The position numbers were made by a program, and so were the translations under genes. 64,000 nt of DNA from Polynucleobacter sp. AP-Latsch-80-C2 (GTDB lineage: Bacteria > Pseudomonadota > Gammaproteobacteria > Burkholderiales > Burkholderiaceae). Location of the stretch: NCBI RefSeq assembly GCF_018882185.1, contig NZ_JACVOY010000007.1, forward strand, positions 1 to 64,000, in the 5' to 3' direction. Shown piece after piece: positions 9,192-18,500 of this stretch. Below the pieces are notes generated by a model. The model did no database searches and was not told the origin of the DNA. It saw only the letters and a program-made list of their open reading frames with translations. Positions within the stretch are counted from its first letter, which is position 1. Every line of letters begins with the position of its first letter.

Positions 9192-9275
9192 AACGCCCCC
9201 TATTGATGAACATAATCACCAATCTACTCTCGTTATAGACGCTTGCTATAGAGAAATACCAGTAGAAAAGGAAAT

Positions 9276-10082
9276 TTAAAGGGATTTTCTGAGGACAACC
9301 AATTCCACATCAAAGTTTTCTAACTTATCTTTTCCAAGCCGAGGGTACTCCAGCCCCATGATGACGTAGATCGTCCCGGACATTAATAAGACAAAAATAA
9401 TTGTCAACAACCAATCCCTGCTTTTCTCAATGCCCATGTTGTACCCCGCAATCAAAGAGCCAATAAAAGCGAGGCCTGCGAGTGCCCGAATGATGATTGG
9501 AGGCGGATGAAATTTGCTTGTTAGACGTTGATTCTCTGAGGCAGTAAACATTTCAGACAATTGCGGCAAGATCTGAGCGGCAACTAATTTTTGAGGATAA
9601 GCAGTATCTTCAACAGCGCGAACAACCGCTTTCCAGATCTCATCTCCAATGGCGTTATGTGCTTCAACTTTTTTTTCTAAATGTATCTCGATCAGAGTGT
9701 CATTACTTTTGTATAAGTTAATTCGAGAATCAACATACCTTTTGAAAATCTCTCTAATTTGAGGTTGATCCTTTTTTGCTAAAAGATCAACCGATTGATA
9801 GGCGGTTCCAATAGCACTCACCTCTTGCACAATGAGATCGCGCCTTTTATCAAAACGATCCGAAGCACCGGAAAAAGTTAGGGCTATTAATAAAGCCAAT
9901 AATCCAAAGATGGAAGCTAAAAAAGTATCGCTTGCATCAATTTTTTTAACCCCATATTTACTGGAAAAGTAAGCCCCAACCCTCCAACCAACCTCCACCA
10001 TCACAAGCATGATGGCCAGTAAAAACCAAAGCAATAAGCCAGTGGTCATGAGATAAAGGCGGAATGATTCGCTGACTAACAT
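9276..10082 (-). CDS. DUF4239 bestrophin-like membrane protein
   Basis: The 268-residue product has hydrophobic segments near residues 10-30 and 50-70 and two more at about 205-250, with a central soluble helical region: the architecture of DUF4239 (bestrophin-like domain). The conserved cores FGLLALLIALTFSGASDRFDKRR and VSAIGTAYQSVDLL are present. Function is unproved; a channel-like role is only inferred from the remote bestrophin similarity. A second DUF4239 gene, frameshifted, lies at 55.5-56.3 kb. Confidence 0.8.
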   Translation of the reverse strand: MLVSESFRLYLMTTGLLLWFLLAIMLVMVEVGWRVGAYFSSKYGVKKIDASDTFLASIFGLLALLIALTFSGASDRFDKRRDLIVQEVSAIGTAYQSVDLLAKKDQPQIREIFKRYVDSRINLYKSNDTLIEIHLEKKVEAHNAIGDEIWKAVVRAVEDTAYPQKLVAAQILPQLSEMFTASENQRLTSKFHPPPIIIRALAGLAFIGSLIAGYNMGIEKSRDWLLTIIFVLLMSGTIYVIMGLEYPRLGKDKLENFDVELVVLRKSL

Positions 10083-10162
10083 TGGAATAATCTCTTGGGG
10101 TGAAAAAATTTAAATACGAATTTAATCATATTAACCAATTACAGCAAATAGCAAAAGAGGGA

Positions 10163-10191
10163 ATAAAAAAAGCCACCCGAGGGTGGCTTTT
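10163..10191 (-). terminator. intrinsic terminator of the alpha/beta hydrolase gene
   Basis: On the minus strand AAGCCACC pairs with GGTGGCTT around a CTCG loop and runs into a stretch of seven T, 24 bp past the stop codon at 10215. Confidence 0.85.
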
Positions 10192-10214
10192 AAATCAATC
10201 AGACTTCAGATAGC

Positions 10215-11291
10215 TTAGTTTTTAATGCGCTGCTCAATCCATGAGCCCAAGATATCAGCAATCTGAATACTATTGCTATCTTGCATGATCATGTGAGAGT
10301 TGCCCATGATGCCAACTTCTGGCAACAAAAGGAGCTCAACCTTGCCGCCTGCTTGATTGGCTTTTTCAACAAAAGCACGACAAGCTTTTAACCTAGGTGC
10401 CCATCGTGGAGAAATCTCCATGTAGTCGCCGTACATCACCATGATTGGCATCTTGGTATAGGGTGTCATATCGCTATTAGCATCAGGACAAGCTGAAGGC
10501 TCTACCGCAATAATTCCAGCAATCCCTTCATTGCTCAGTTGTGCAGTCTGGAATGGATAAATACCAGACTGAGAGTGGCTAATAAGAACCGTTTTCTTTA
10601 GCTGCTTCGATAGCTGAGATAAATTTGGAACAGTAGGGTTTGGAGTAGGCATTGAAAACAACCAATCGGAAACCATTTGCTGCCATAAACCGTTTTGCGC
10701 AGCGATGGGAAATTTCTGCCCATCGTAAACTTTTGGATACTCGCTACCAAAGCGAAAGATTTGCCAGGCAGATTCATGACTTGCGGCAAATACAACCGGC
10801 AATTTCTCAGGGGCTTCTTTACCCATCTTGGCGGCGTTCAACGCAGTTGCATTGACTGCTGAGCGACCTCTGCCAGACTGATCAATGACATAGGTTGGAT
10901 AACCACGTTTTACGAAGTACTCATCCCAACCCATGCGTCCATCTGGCGTGGACTCCCAAGTCTTACCTGTTAAACAGCAGCCATGAATCATGACAATCGA
11001 GGTGTTCTTGGCTTTTACTGGTGTTTGATAACGCGCATACATTTGGTCAACGGTAATCGTGCCAGATTGCGCGTATGCAGGAAGCGTAGATAAAGTGCTG
11101 GACTCAATATCTTGACCGCCAACAAAAAAGCTTCCTTGCTTTTCTATCACGAGTGGACCATTGAGCACCTTGTCTCCCAAGGAAGTGACCTTGAGATTAA
11201 GTGGGCTAGTCTGCGCAATTGCAGCAGATGTCAACAGCACCAAGATGGATGAAGTGAATCCAGCCAAGCGAGCCATAGTAATTACTTTCAT
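10215..11291 (-). CDS. exported alpha/beta hydrolase
   Basis: A 358-residue secreted esterase-like protein. The signal peptide ends near residue 26 (AIAQ). Catalytic features of the alpha/beta fold are visible: the oxyanion region MIHGCC, the nucleophile in ISHSQSG, and a late histidine in GNSHMIMQD. Two adjacent cysteines follow the HG motif, which is unusual and may suit a periplasmic disulphide. The GGAGA site 6 bp from the ATG supports this start. It stands alone with its own terminator. The natural ester is unknown. Confidence 0.82.
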   Translation of the reverse strand: MKVITMARLAGFTSSILVLLTSAAIAQTSPLNLKVTSLGDKVLNGPLVIEKQGSFFVGGQDIESSTLSTLPAYAQSGTITVDQMYARYQTPVKAKNTSIVMIHGCCLTGKTWESTPDGRMGWDEYFVKRGYPTYVIDQSGRGRSAVNATALNAAKMGKEAPEKLPVVFAASHESAWQIFRFGSEYPKVYDGQKFPIAAQNGLWQQMVSDWLFSMPTPNPTVPNLSQLSKQLKKTVLISHSQSGIYPFQTAQLSNEGIAGIIAVEPSACPDANSDMTPYTKMPIMVMYGDYMEISPRWAPRLKACRAFVEKANQAGGKVELLLLPEVGIMGNSHMIMQDSNSIQIADILGSWIEQRIKN

Positions 11292-11472
11292 TCTGTCTCC
11301 GTCAATTTTTTATTTCTTGTTTTAGATACTGCGGATTGAGCATAGCATGGGGTTATTAAATTCGCAGTACCACCCAGCTTAAGGGATTACCCGAAATTAG
11401 TGTTTTTGCCATTCGTTTTGCGCTAATCTTCAGCCATCAGAAGATTTATAAAAAATAAAAATGGAGATCAAG

Positions 11473-12567
11473 ATGAATACTATTATTCGGGTTGTATTGC
11501 TCGCTATCTACATAGTTGTCAGTACAAGTGTATTTGCGCAAAACGCAAGCACGAGCAAAGTGCCTCAATATAAAGTCGATGCCTCTTGGCCCAAGTCACT
11601 TCCAAATAATTGGATTTTGGGACAGGTATCCGGCGTTGCTACTGATAAAAATGATCACATTTGGGTCATTCATCGTCCGCTAACAATTACAGGGGATGAA
11701 AAAGGCGCAACACTAAATCCAAAACGATCAAAATGCTGCATTCCTGCCCCACCAGTGCTGGAGTTTGATAAAAAAGGCAATCTTTTACAAGCATGGGGAG
11801 GCCCAGGCAACGGCTACGACTGGCCCAAAAATGAGCATGGCATTTATATAGACCCCAATGGATATGTTTGGATCGGCGGGAATGCCGCTACCGACCATAT
11901 GATTTTGAAATTCACCCAAGATGGAAAATTCCTCCTGCAAATTGGCTCTCCGGGCGAAAGCCAGGGCAGCAATAGCACCGTACAACTGGGGCGCCCTGCA
12001 CACATGAACGTTGATCCTGTTGCCAATGAAATTTATGTTGCTGATGGCTACCTTAATAAGCGGATAGCTGTATTTGATTCCAATACAGGCGCTTATAAGC
12101 GGCACTGGGGTGCCTATGGCAATCCTCCAAGCGATGAGAAGGCGGCCAACTTTAACCCTAGCTCACCTCACTTTGCCAATCCCGTGCACTGCGCGCGCTT
12201 AATGAAGGACAACACTCTATTTGTTTGTGATCGCGCCAATAATCGCATTCAGGTATTTGAAAAAAGCGGTAAATTTATTCGCGAGATGTCTTACGAAACG
12301 GATACCAAAGGCTCCGGCTCAGTTTGGGATTTAATTCCATCGGATGCAAGCCAAAAATATCTTCTCATTGCTGATGGCACCAATAATGAGGTCACCGTAG
12401 TGCTGCGAGAGAATGGTCAGAAGCTTGGTTCATTTGGTCGCAGTGGGCGCAATGCTGGTGAGTTCCACTGGGTTCATAACATTGCGGTAGATTCTGACGG
12501 CAGTGTCTATACAACGGAAGTGGATACTGGTAAACGCGCTCAGAAATTTATCAAGCAAAATAAATAA
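11473..12567 (+). CDS. exported NHL-repeat (six-bladed propeller) protein
   Basis: I use the ATG at 11473 because GGAG lies 6-7 bp before it; an in-frame ATG at 11461 would place that site inside the gene. The 364-residue product has a signal peptide (cleavage near VFAQ) and repeated propeller motifs such as VDPVANEIYVADGYLNKRI, FVCDRANNRIQVFE and VDSDGSVYTTEV, as in the peptidyl-alpha-hydroxyglycine amidating lyase-like/NHL group. Such proteins are annotated in many bacteria without a confirmed reaction. A ModA-like gene follows 9 bp downstream. Confidence 0.8.
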   Translation: MNTIIRVVLLAIYIVVSTSVFAQNASTSKVPQYKVDASWPKSLPNNWILGQVSGVATDKNDHIWVIHRPLTITGDEKGATLNPKRSKCCIPAPPVLEFDKKGNLLQAWGGPGNGYDWPKNEHGIYIDPNGYVWIGGNAATDHMILKFTQDGKFLLQIGSPGESQGSNSTVQLGRPAHMNVDPVANEIYVADGYLNKRIAVFDSNTGAYKRHWGAYGNPPSDEKAANFNPSSPHFANPVHCARLMKDNTLFVCDRANNRIQVFEKSGKFIREMSYETDTKGSGSVWDLIPSDASQKYLLIADGTNNEVTVVLRENGQKLGSFGRSGRNAGEFHWVHNIAVDSDGSVYTTEVDTGKRAQKFIKQNK

Positions 12568-12576
12568 GAATCCAGC

Positions 12577-13332
12577 TTGAAATTTTTTCTCGGTTTTTTA
12601 ATCCCTTTTCTCATTAGCACAAGCACTATGGCACAACTTGAAGTCATGATCTCCGGGGGATTTAATGGCCCCTACAATGCAATGCTTCCTGAATTTCAAA
12701 AGATGACGGGGATCACGGTCACCACCAAATCTGGAGCCTCACAGGGTTCTGGCCCAAAAACGATTAAGGCTCAACTGGGAAGTGGCATGACTGCAGATGT
12801 CGTGATTCTTTCTCGCGAAGGGCTGACTGAACTCATGGCTGCAGGAAAAATTATTCCAGGTAGCGATGTAGATTTGGCCATGGCACCTTTAGGACTAGGC
12901 GTTCCCGCTGGCACTCCTAAACCCGACCTAAGCACTACTCAAGCATTTAAAGAGGCTTTAATAAAAGCGAAGCGCATCGTGGTTCCCGGCAGCACTAGCG
13001 GGATCTATCTCACAAAAGAATTATTTCCAAGTCTGGGACTTGCCGATCAAATTACCGTCACAGTGACAGAGCGTGGTAGTCAAGCTACAACACTTCTGGC
13101 TGCAAAAGAGGTGAATGTTACGATTCAACCTAGCAGCGAAATTGTGAATGTGGCAGGGGTTGACTATGTGGGTCGCATTCCAAATGAACTTCAATTGATT
13201 CAGACTTTTTCGGCTGCGATTGTTGCTGGCTCTACACAACGAGAATCAGCGCAAAAACTGATTCAGTACTTAAGCTCGGCTAAGGCGATTGATCCCATCA
13301 AAAATAGGGGGATGGACTTAGTCTCCAAGTAA
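12577..13332 (+). CDS. ModA-like periplasmic substrate-binding protein
   Basis: This 251-residue protein starts at TTG 9 bp after the NHL-repeat gene. It has a signal peptide (cleavage near STMAQ) and the type II periplasmic binding fold of molybdate-binding proteins: ISGGFNGPYNAMLPEF, then a KSGASQGSG ligand loop and TADVVILS. No ModB or ModC gene is adjacent, and the canonical molybdate loop is altered, so the ligand could be another anion or small organic molecule. Co-transcription with the propeller protein is likely. Confidence 0.75.
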   Translation: MKFFLGFLIPFLISTSTMAQLEVMISGGFNGPYNAMLPEFQKMTGITVTTKSGASQGSGPKTIKAQLGSGMTADVVILSREGLTELMAAGKIIPGSDVDLAMAPLGLGVPAGTPKPDLSTTQAFKEALIKAKRIVVPGSTSGIYLTKELFPSLGLADQITVTVTERGSQATTLLAAKEVNVTIQPSSEIVNVAGVDYVGRIPNELQLIQTFSAAIVAGSTQRESAQKLIQYLSSAKAIDPIKNRGMDLVSK

Positions 13333-13429
13333 GCAGGAACCCGCTTCTCTGGGGGTTCACCCCCCATTTCCCACCCCTAACTCCAGTTTCCAGTAAATTA
13401 AAGAAAAATATAGAAACTGGAGACCGAAA
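13333..13429 (+). promoter_or_regulatory. folded leader that can hide the liuC ribosome binding site
   Basis: The 97-bp leader holds a perfect 10-bp inverted repeat, CTCCAGTTTC (13381-13390) against GAAACTGGAG (13413-13422), with a 22-nt loop. The 3' arm contains the GGAG that serves the next gene. Upstream, GAACCC (13337) can pair with GGGTTC (13353), or the overlapping GGGGG (13351) can pair with CCCCC (13360), but not both. This looks like a translational or attenuation switch; alternatively the long repeat is a DNA operator. Confidence 0.5.
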
Positions 13430-14215
13430 TTGGCTATGACTCAACCGGCTGCTTATCAATACTTAACCGTTCATGGCGATGGCATTGTGTATGTCACCCT
13501 GAACCGTCCCGAAGTACGCAATGCCTTTAACGAAGGCTTGATCGGCGAACTCCAAGACGTTTTTGCGAAACTCGGTAGCGCAGATGATTGTCGAGTGATT
13601 GTGCTCCAGGCTAATGGCAAAAGTTTTTGTGCAGGGGCGGACTTAAATTGGATGAAGAGCATGGCCAACTTCACCAAAGCTGAAAACATCGCTGATTCTC
13701 GAAAGATGGCTTTAATGCTTAACACCATCTATTCCTGCCCAAAACCAGTAATTGCCAAGGTACAGGGTGATGCTTATGCAGGCGGTGTAGGTCTAGCATC
13801 TGTTTGCGATATTTTGATCGCCTCTAATCAAGTTCGCTTCTGCATCTCTGAAGCCAAATTGGGTTTACTACCAGCAACGATTGCGCCTTATGTTATTAGA
13901 GCGCTGGGTGAGCAAGCCTCACGTCGATATTTTGTAACGGCTGAAGTATTTACTGCCGCCCATGGCAAAGAAATGGGATTTGTTCATGAATTAGTAGATC
14001 CTGATGCACTCGATAGCAAAGTCGATGAAGTCTGCCAAGCCATAATGAGTAATGGTCCCATGGCGGTCATGGCCTGCAAAAAAATTGTTCGCGATATCTC
14101 TCAACAAGCCATTACTCCAGACCTACTAGAGGATACGGTAGAGCGCATTGCCACCATCCGTACCAGCGATGAAGCACAGTCACGCATGAAAGCCTTTCTT
14201 GAGAAAAGCAAATGA
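13430..14215 (+). CDS. liuC: methylglutaconyl-CoA hydratase-type enoyl-CoA hydratase
   Basis: This 261-residue crotonase-fold enzyme hydrates an enoyl-CoA; by resemblance (GDAYAGGVGLASVCD, GLLPATIAPYVIRALGEQASRRYF) it is the 3-methylglutaconyl-CoA hydratase of leucine breakdown. The oxyanion-hole motif SFCAGADL is present. A TTG at 13430 has the better spacing to GGAGA (6 bp); the ATG at 13436 is an alternative. The next gene, HMG-CoA lyase, overlaps by 4 bp and catalyses the following step, which supports the call. LiuA, LiuB and LiuD are not in this window. Confidence 0.85.
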   Translation: MAMTQPAAYQYLTVHGDGIVYVTLNRPEVRNAFNEGLIGELQDVFAKLGSADDCRVIVLQANGKSFCAGADLNWMKSMANFTKAENIADSRKMALMLNTIYSCPKPVIAKVQGDAYAGGVGLASVCDILIASNQVRFCISEAKLGLLPATIAPYVIRALGEQASRRYFVTAEVFTAAHGKEMGFVHELVDPDALDSKVDEVCQAIMSNGPMAVMACKKIVRDISQQAITPDLLEDTVERIATIRTSDEAQSRMKAFLEKSK

Positions 14216-15147
14216 AGACATCCTCTAGTCTGCCAAAGAAAGTCAAAATTGTTGAAGTAGGACCTAGAGATGGACTGCAAAATGAAAAAGAATTTGTACC
14301 TATTGATGTCAAAGTAGAGCTCATCAATCAACTATCCAATGCAGGATTTCCAAATATTGAAGCAGCGTCCTTTGTTTCACCAAAGTGGATTCCGCAGATG
14401 GCAGGCAGCGATGAAGTGATGGCGGCTATCACCAGAAGGCCTGGCACTATTTATTCTGTGCTTACGCCAAACTTAAGAGGCTACGAGGGAGCTCTGGCAG
14501 CTAAAGCGGATGAGATTGTCATCTTCTCTGCAGCTTCTGAAGCATTTGCTCAAAAGAATATCAACTGCAGTATTGCGGAATCTGTTGAACGTTTTATACC
14601 AGTTGCCAAAGCAGCCAAGCAAGACGGTATTCGTATTCGCGGCAGTATTTCATGCTCCTTTGGCTGCCCTTATCAAGGCACTGTAGAGCCAGCCCATGTT
14701 GCAGAAGTGGTGAAGCGCATGATGGACTTAGGTTGCGATGAGATTGATATTGCCGACACCATTGGCGTTGCAACGCCAGGTCAAATTCAGTCGGTCTTTG
14801 AAACGATCTTTGCCTTTGCTCCAAGCCATCAATTTTCTGGCCATTTTCATGACACCTATGGGCAATCCCTTGCCAATATCTATGCCGCTATGGAAATAGG
14901 GGTCAGTATTTTTCATTCCTCTATCGCCGGCCTAGGCGGCTGCCCCTACGCCAAAGGGGCGACTGGTAATGTTGCCACTGAAGATGTTTTATATATGCTC
15001 AAAGGCCTAGGAATAGAAACTGGTATTAACTTTGATGCTGCTGTCAAAATAGGCCAATACATTACAAAAGCGACTAGCAAAAACAATGCTTCACGCGTTG
15101 GACGAGCCATTACCGCAAAACAATTAATCGGAGACCAAGATGCATAA
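14212..15147 (+). CDS. liuE: hydroxymethylglutaryl-CoA lyase
   Basis: This 311-residue TIM-barrel enzyme cleaves HMG-CoA to acetyl-CoA and acetoacetate. The N-terminal motif VEVGPRDGLQNE and the late signature GLGGCPYAKGATGN, with the catalytic cysteine, are both intact, and FHDTYGQ supplies metal ligands. Length is normal. It overlaps liuC by 4 bp (ATGA) and the next Bug gene by 8 bp, so the three are tightly coupled. A relative acting on citramalyl-CoA or another 3-hydroxyacyl-CoA cannot be excluded given the CoA transferase downstream. Confidence 0.88.
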   Translation: MKTSSSLPKKVKIVEVGPRDGLQNEKEFVPIDVKVELINQLSNAGFPNIEAASFVSPKWIPQMAGSDEVMAAITRRPGTIYSVLTPNLRGYEGALAAKADEIVIFSAASEAFAQKNINCSIAESVERFIPVAKAAKQDGIRIRGSISCSFGCPYQGTVEPAHVAEVVKRMMDLGCDEIDIADTIGVATPGQIQSVFETIFAFAPSHQFSGHFHDTYGQSLANIYAAMEIGVSIFHSSIAGLGGCPYAKGATGNVATEDVLYMLKGLGIETGINFDAAVKIGQYITKATSKNNASRVGRAITAKQLIGDQDA

Positions 15148-16105
15148 ATTACTCAAACTACTCGCACTAACTCTGGCAGCAAGCTCATTGAATTGTGCCG
15201 CCCAAAGCTATCCATCTTCTAATATCACCCTAGTAGTTCCATTTGCTCCAGGCAGCGGTACCGATGGAGTCGCCCGCATCATGGCGACAAAAATGGGCTC
15301 TATCTTAGGTCAACCAGTCATTGTTGATAACAAACCTGGGGCCAGCGCTCAAATTGGCGCCCAACTGGTTGCCTCAGCTAAACCTGATGGTTACACCCTA
15401 CTGATGACTACCAATACTTCGCACTCAGCAAATCCTTGGTTATTTCAGAATCTCAAATACGATCCTATTAAAGACTTCACACCCATTGCCCGCGTTGGTG
15501 AATTGCCATTTGTGCTTACTGTGAATAACGACCTACCTGTAAAGACTGTGCAAGAGTTGATTGACTATGCCAAAGCAAATCCGGGCAAGCTCTCCTATGG
15601 CACTCCCAATAGCACTTCATTGGTCACCACAGAAACCATCATGCACTTAACCAAAACGAGCATGACACAAATTCCATATAAATCGAGCCCACAAGCGCTA
15701 ACAGATCTCATTGGCAATCAAATCCAAGTCTATGTCGCTGATACTGGCTCTGGAATGGCGATGATTAAAGCAGGCAAGGTTCGTGCGATTGGTTTAACCG
15801 GTAATCGTCCTTATGCCCAACTTCCCAATGTGCCACCGATTGCTAAAACCATTCAAGGCTTTGATCTTGTCTCCTGGAATGGCGTCTTTGGTCCAGCAAA
15901 CTTGCCTAAGCCAATTGTTGATAAGATCAATGCGGCCATTCAGGAAGCAGTGAAAGATAAAGAAGTACAGGCCAAGCTAGCGCAATTAGGCTTTGTGGTT
16001 TGGCCATCTAAAAATCCCCAAGATTTTGCTCAGTATGTCAGCGATCAAATGGCTTACTGGGGCAAGTTGATAATTCAATCAGGCATTAAATCTGAACTCA
16101 ATTAA
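15140..16105 (+). CDS. Bug-family periplasmic solute-binding protein
   Basis: A 321-residue exported binding protein, signal peptide ending near NCAAQS, with family motifs VPFAPGSGTD, KPGASAQIGA and PDGYTLL. It is embedded in an acyl-CoA operon, overlapping the HMG-CoA lyase gene by 8 bp and followed 20 bp later by a CoA transferase. Such linkage suggests that the bound compound is the acid later activated to its CoA ester. No membrane subunits are adjacent. Confidence 0.92.
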   Translation: MHKLLKLLALTLAASSLNCAAQSYPSSNITLVVPFAPGSGTDGVARIMATKMGSILGQPVIVDNKPGASAQIGAQLVASAKPDGYTLLMTTNTSHSANPWLFQNLKYDPIKDFTPIARVGELPFVLTVNNDLPVKTVQELIDYAKANPGKLSYGTPNSTSLVTTETIMHLTKTSMTQIPYKSSPQALTDLIGNQIQVYVADTGSGMAMIKAGKVRAIGLTGNRPYAQLPNVPPIAKTIQGFDLVSWNGVFGPANLPKPIVDKINAAIQEAVKDKEVQAKLAQLGFVVWPSKNPQDFAQYVSDQMAYWGKLIIQSGIKSELN

Positions 16106-16128
16106 TTAGTGATTCATTAAGGAATGTG

Positions 16129-17319
16129 ATGGGCCCATTAGCAGGCGTTCGCGTCTTAGACTTAACTGCAGTAATCCTCGGTCCATTTGCGACCCAAATT
16201 TTGGCATCCATGGGCGCTGAAATCATCAAAATTGAAACTCCTGATGGAGACAATATGCGTGATGTAGGCCCTATGCGAAACCCTAAGATGGGTCACATCT
16301 TTTTACAGGCAAACCGCGGTAAAAAAAGTATTGTTTTGGACTTAAAAGATCCCGCCTCAAAACAAGCAGCGGTTGATATTGCCAAAACAGTCGATGTTTT
16401 TATCTCCAATATCAGACCTCAAGCGCTAGATAGACTTGGCTTAGGCTATGAGGACTTGAAAAAGGTAAACGATAAGATCATTTATGTCTCTTGCTCAGGC
16501 TTTGGCTTAGATGGCCCTTATGCAGATAAACCAGCTTACGATGATTTGATTCAGGGGGCTGCTGGCGTACCTTGGCTCATGCAGCAGTATGGAATTCATG
16601 AGCCACGTTATGCACCAACTACCTTGGGTGATAGAGTCACTGGACTTCACTCCGTGTATGCAGTGACCTCAGCTCTATATGCCCGAGAAAAAACAGGAAA
16701 GGGGCAGCACATCATTGTTCCCATGTTTGAATCCATTACTCAGTTTATTTTGGGCGATCATCTTGGTGGCGAATCCTTTATTCCGCCGATTGGCAAGTCG
16801 GGATACGCACGCCTTCTGTCGCCTTCTCGCAAACCCTACGCTACTCAAGATGGCTACATCTCTATTTTGATCTACAACGATAAACATTGGAAAAGCTTCT
16901 TTGAAGCGATTGGTCAACCGGAGCGCCTCAAAGAAGAAATCTTTTGCACTCACGTCAATCGCGCCAATAATATTGACCAGGTATATCAAGAGGTTGAGTC
17001 CATTATGAGGACTAAGACTACTGCGCAATGGCACAAGCTTCTAGATCAATTTGATTTGCCCAATCAATCCATGAATTCGATTGATGATCTGATTAATGAC
17101 GAGCATCTTAAAAGTAAATCCTTTATATATACCGAGAATCATCCGAGCGAAGGTCAAATTCGGGTGATGAAAAGTCCAGTATCTTGGTCAGAAACGCCAG
17201 CCAAGGAAGATTTAAGTCCAGCACCTGCACTTGGACAACATACCGCTGAGATTTTGAGAGGGCTTGGCTATGCGGAAGATGCTATCGAGACATTAATTCG
17301 CACAGGCACTAAAAAATGA
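16129..17319 (+). CDS. family III (CaiB/BaiF-type) acyl-CoA transferase
   Basis: From the ATG at 16129 (396 residues; AAGGA 5 bp upstream, with an extra GTG codon just before) this is a full-length class III CoA transferase. N-terminal LDLTAVILGPFATQILASMGAEIIKIE and the catalytic aspartate D168 in TTLGDR are present. It would move CoA from a donor thioester to an imported acid. The acyl-CoA dehydrogenase gene overlaps its end by 4 bp (ATGA). Candidate acids include methyl-branched or C5-C6 dicarboxylates, judged only from the neighbouring lyase and hydratase. Confidence 0.88.
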   Translation: MGPLAGVRVLDLTAVILGPFATQILASMGAEIIKIETPDGDNMRDVGPMRNPKMGHIFLQANRGKKSIVLDLKDPASKQAAVDIAKTVDVFISNIRPQALDRLGLGYEDLKKVNDKIIYVSCSGFGLDGPYADKPAYDDLIQGAAGVPWLMQQYGIHEPRYAPTTLGDRVTGLHSVYAVTSALYAREKTGKGQHIIVPMFESITQFILGDHLGGESFIPPIGKSGYARLLSPSRKPYATQDGYISILIYNDKHWKSFFEAIGQPERLKEEIFCTHVNRANNIDQVYQEVESIMRTKTTAQWHKLLDQFDLPNQSMNSIDDLINDEHLKSKSFIYTENHPSEGQIRVMKSPVSWSETPAKEDLSPAPALGQHTAEILRGLGYAEDAIETLIRTGTKK

Positions 17320-18479
17320 ACTTCCAATTCACGCCAGAGCAATTACAGATTCAAGACGCAATAGAAAAACTCTGCAAACCATTTGATGCCGAGTATTGGC
17401 TTAAAAAAGATCAGCTGGGCAATTTTCCATTTGACTTTCATAAAGCACTGGCTGATGCAGGATGGTTGGGTATAGCTATGCCAACGGAATATGGTGGTGC
17501 AGGCCTAGGCATTACTGAAGCAGCTTTGATGATGCGTACTATCTCTGGAAGTGGTGCAGGCTTATCTGGCGCTTCCGCTGTCCATATGAATATTTTTGGC
17601 TTGCACCCAGTGGTGGTCTTTGGGTCTGATGAGCAAAAGAAGCGTTGGCTCCCTCCTCTAATAGCCGGTAAAGATCGCGCCTGCTTTGGCGTCACAGAGC
17701 CTAATGCCGGTCTCAATACCCTGAAGCTCTCTACTAAAGCGGAAAAGCAAGGGGATCATTACATCGTAAGTGGTCAAAAGATCTGGATCTCTACTGCCCA
17801 AGTAGCGAACAAAATTTTATTATTGGCTCGCACTACCCCTATTGAAGATGCGAAGGGCACTGAAGGTTTGTCATTGTTTTACACCGACCTGGATCGTGCC
17901 TGTATTGAAGTTCGAGAAATTGAAAAAATGGGGCGTAAGTGCGTAGACTCCAATGAGGTCTTTATCGATAAACTCAAGATTCCTATGCAAGATCTGATTG
18001 GCGAAGAAGGTAAAGGCTTTTCGTATATCCTGCATGGCCTCAATCCAGAGCGCATTTTGATTGCAGCAGAAGCTATTGGTCTTGGACAGATAGCACTAGC
18101 CAGAGGGGCACTCTACGCCAAGGAGCGGATTGTGTTTGACAGGCCTATTGGTCAGAACCAAGGGATCCAACATCCACTAGCAAAATCTTGGATGGAACTA
18201 GAGGCTGCCAACCTGATGGTATTTAAAGCAGCCAGTTTGTATGATGAAAAAGCATCATGTGCGGCGGAAGCCAACGCTGCAAAGTATCTTGCTGCAGAAG
18301 CATGCTTTCATGCCTGTGAGAACGCCATCCTGACGCATGGTGGCATGGGCTATGCAAAGGAATATCACGTAGAACGTTATCTACGCGAATCCTGGATTCC
18401 ACGTCTTGCCCCTGTAAGTCCACAACTCATTCTTTGCTTTATTGCAGAGAAAGTATTGGGCCTGCCAAAATCCTATTAA
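17316..18479 (+). CDS. acyl-CoA dehydrogenase, isovaleryl/long-chain type
   Basis: This 387-residue flavoenzyme oxidises an acyl-CoA at the alpha-beta bond. FAD- and substrate-binding motifs FGVTEPNAG and GQKIWIST are clear. The C-terminal YEGT glutamate of short/medium-chain enzymes is absent (the aligned segment reads RLAPVSP), but E245 in LNPERIL sits where isovaleryl- and long-chain enzymes keep their base, so activity is expected. It overlaps the CoA transferase gene by 4 bp and precedes the cupin gene by 21 bp. Confidence 0.85.
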   Translation: MNFQFTPEQLQIQDAIEKLCKPFDAEYWLKKDQLGNFPFDFHKALADAGWLGIAMPTEYGGAGLGITEAALMMRTISGSGAGLSGASAVHMNIFGLHPVVVFGSDEQKKRWLPPLIAGKDRACFGVTEPNAGLNTLKLSTKAEKQGDHYIVSGQKIWISTAQVANKILLLARTTPIEDAKGTEGLSLFYTDLDRACIEVREIEKMGRKCVDSNEVFIDKLKIPMQDLIGEEGKGFSYILHGLNPERILIAAEAIGLGQIALARGALYAKERIVFDRPIGQNQGIQHPLAKSWMELEAANLMVFKAASLYDEKASCAAEANAAKYLAAEACFHACENAILTHGGMGYAKEYHVERYLRESWIPRLAPVSPQLILCFIAEKVLGLPKSY

Positions 18480-18500
18480 TTTAATTTAGAGAGTGAAGTT

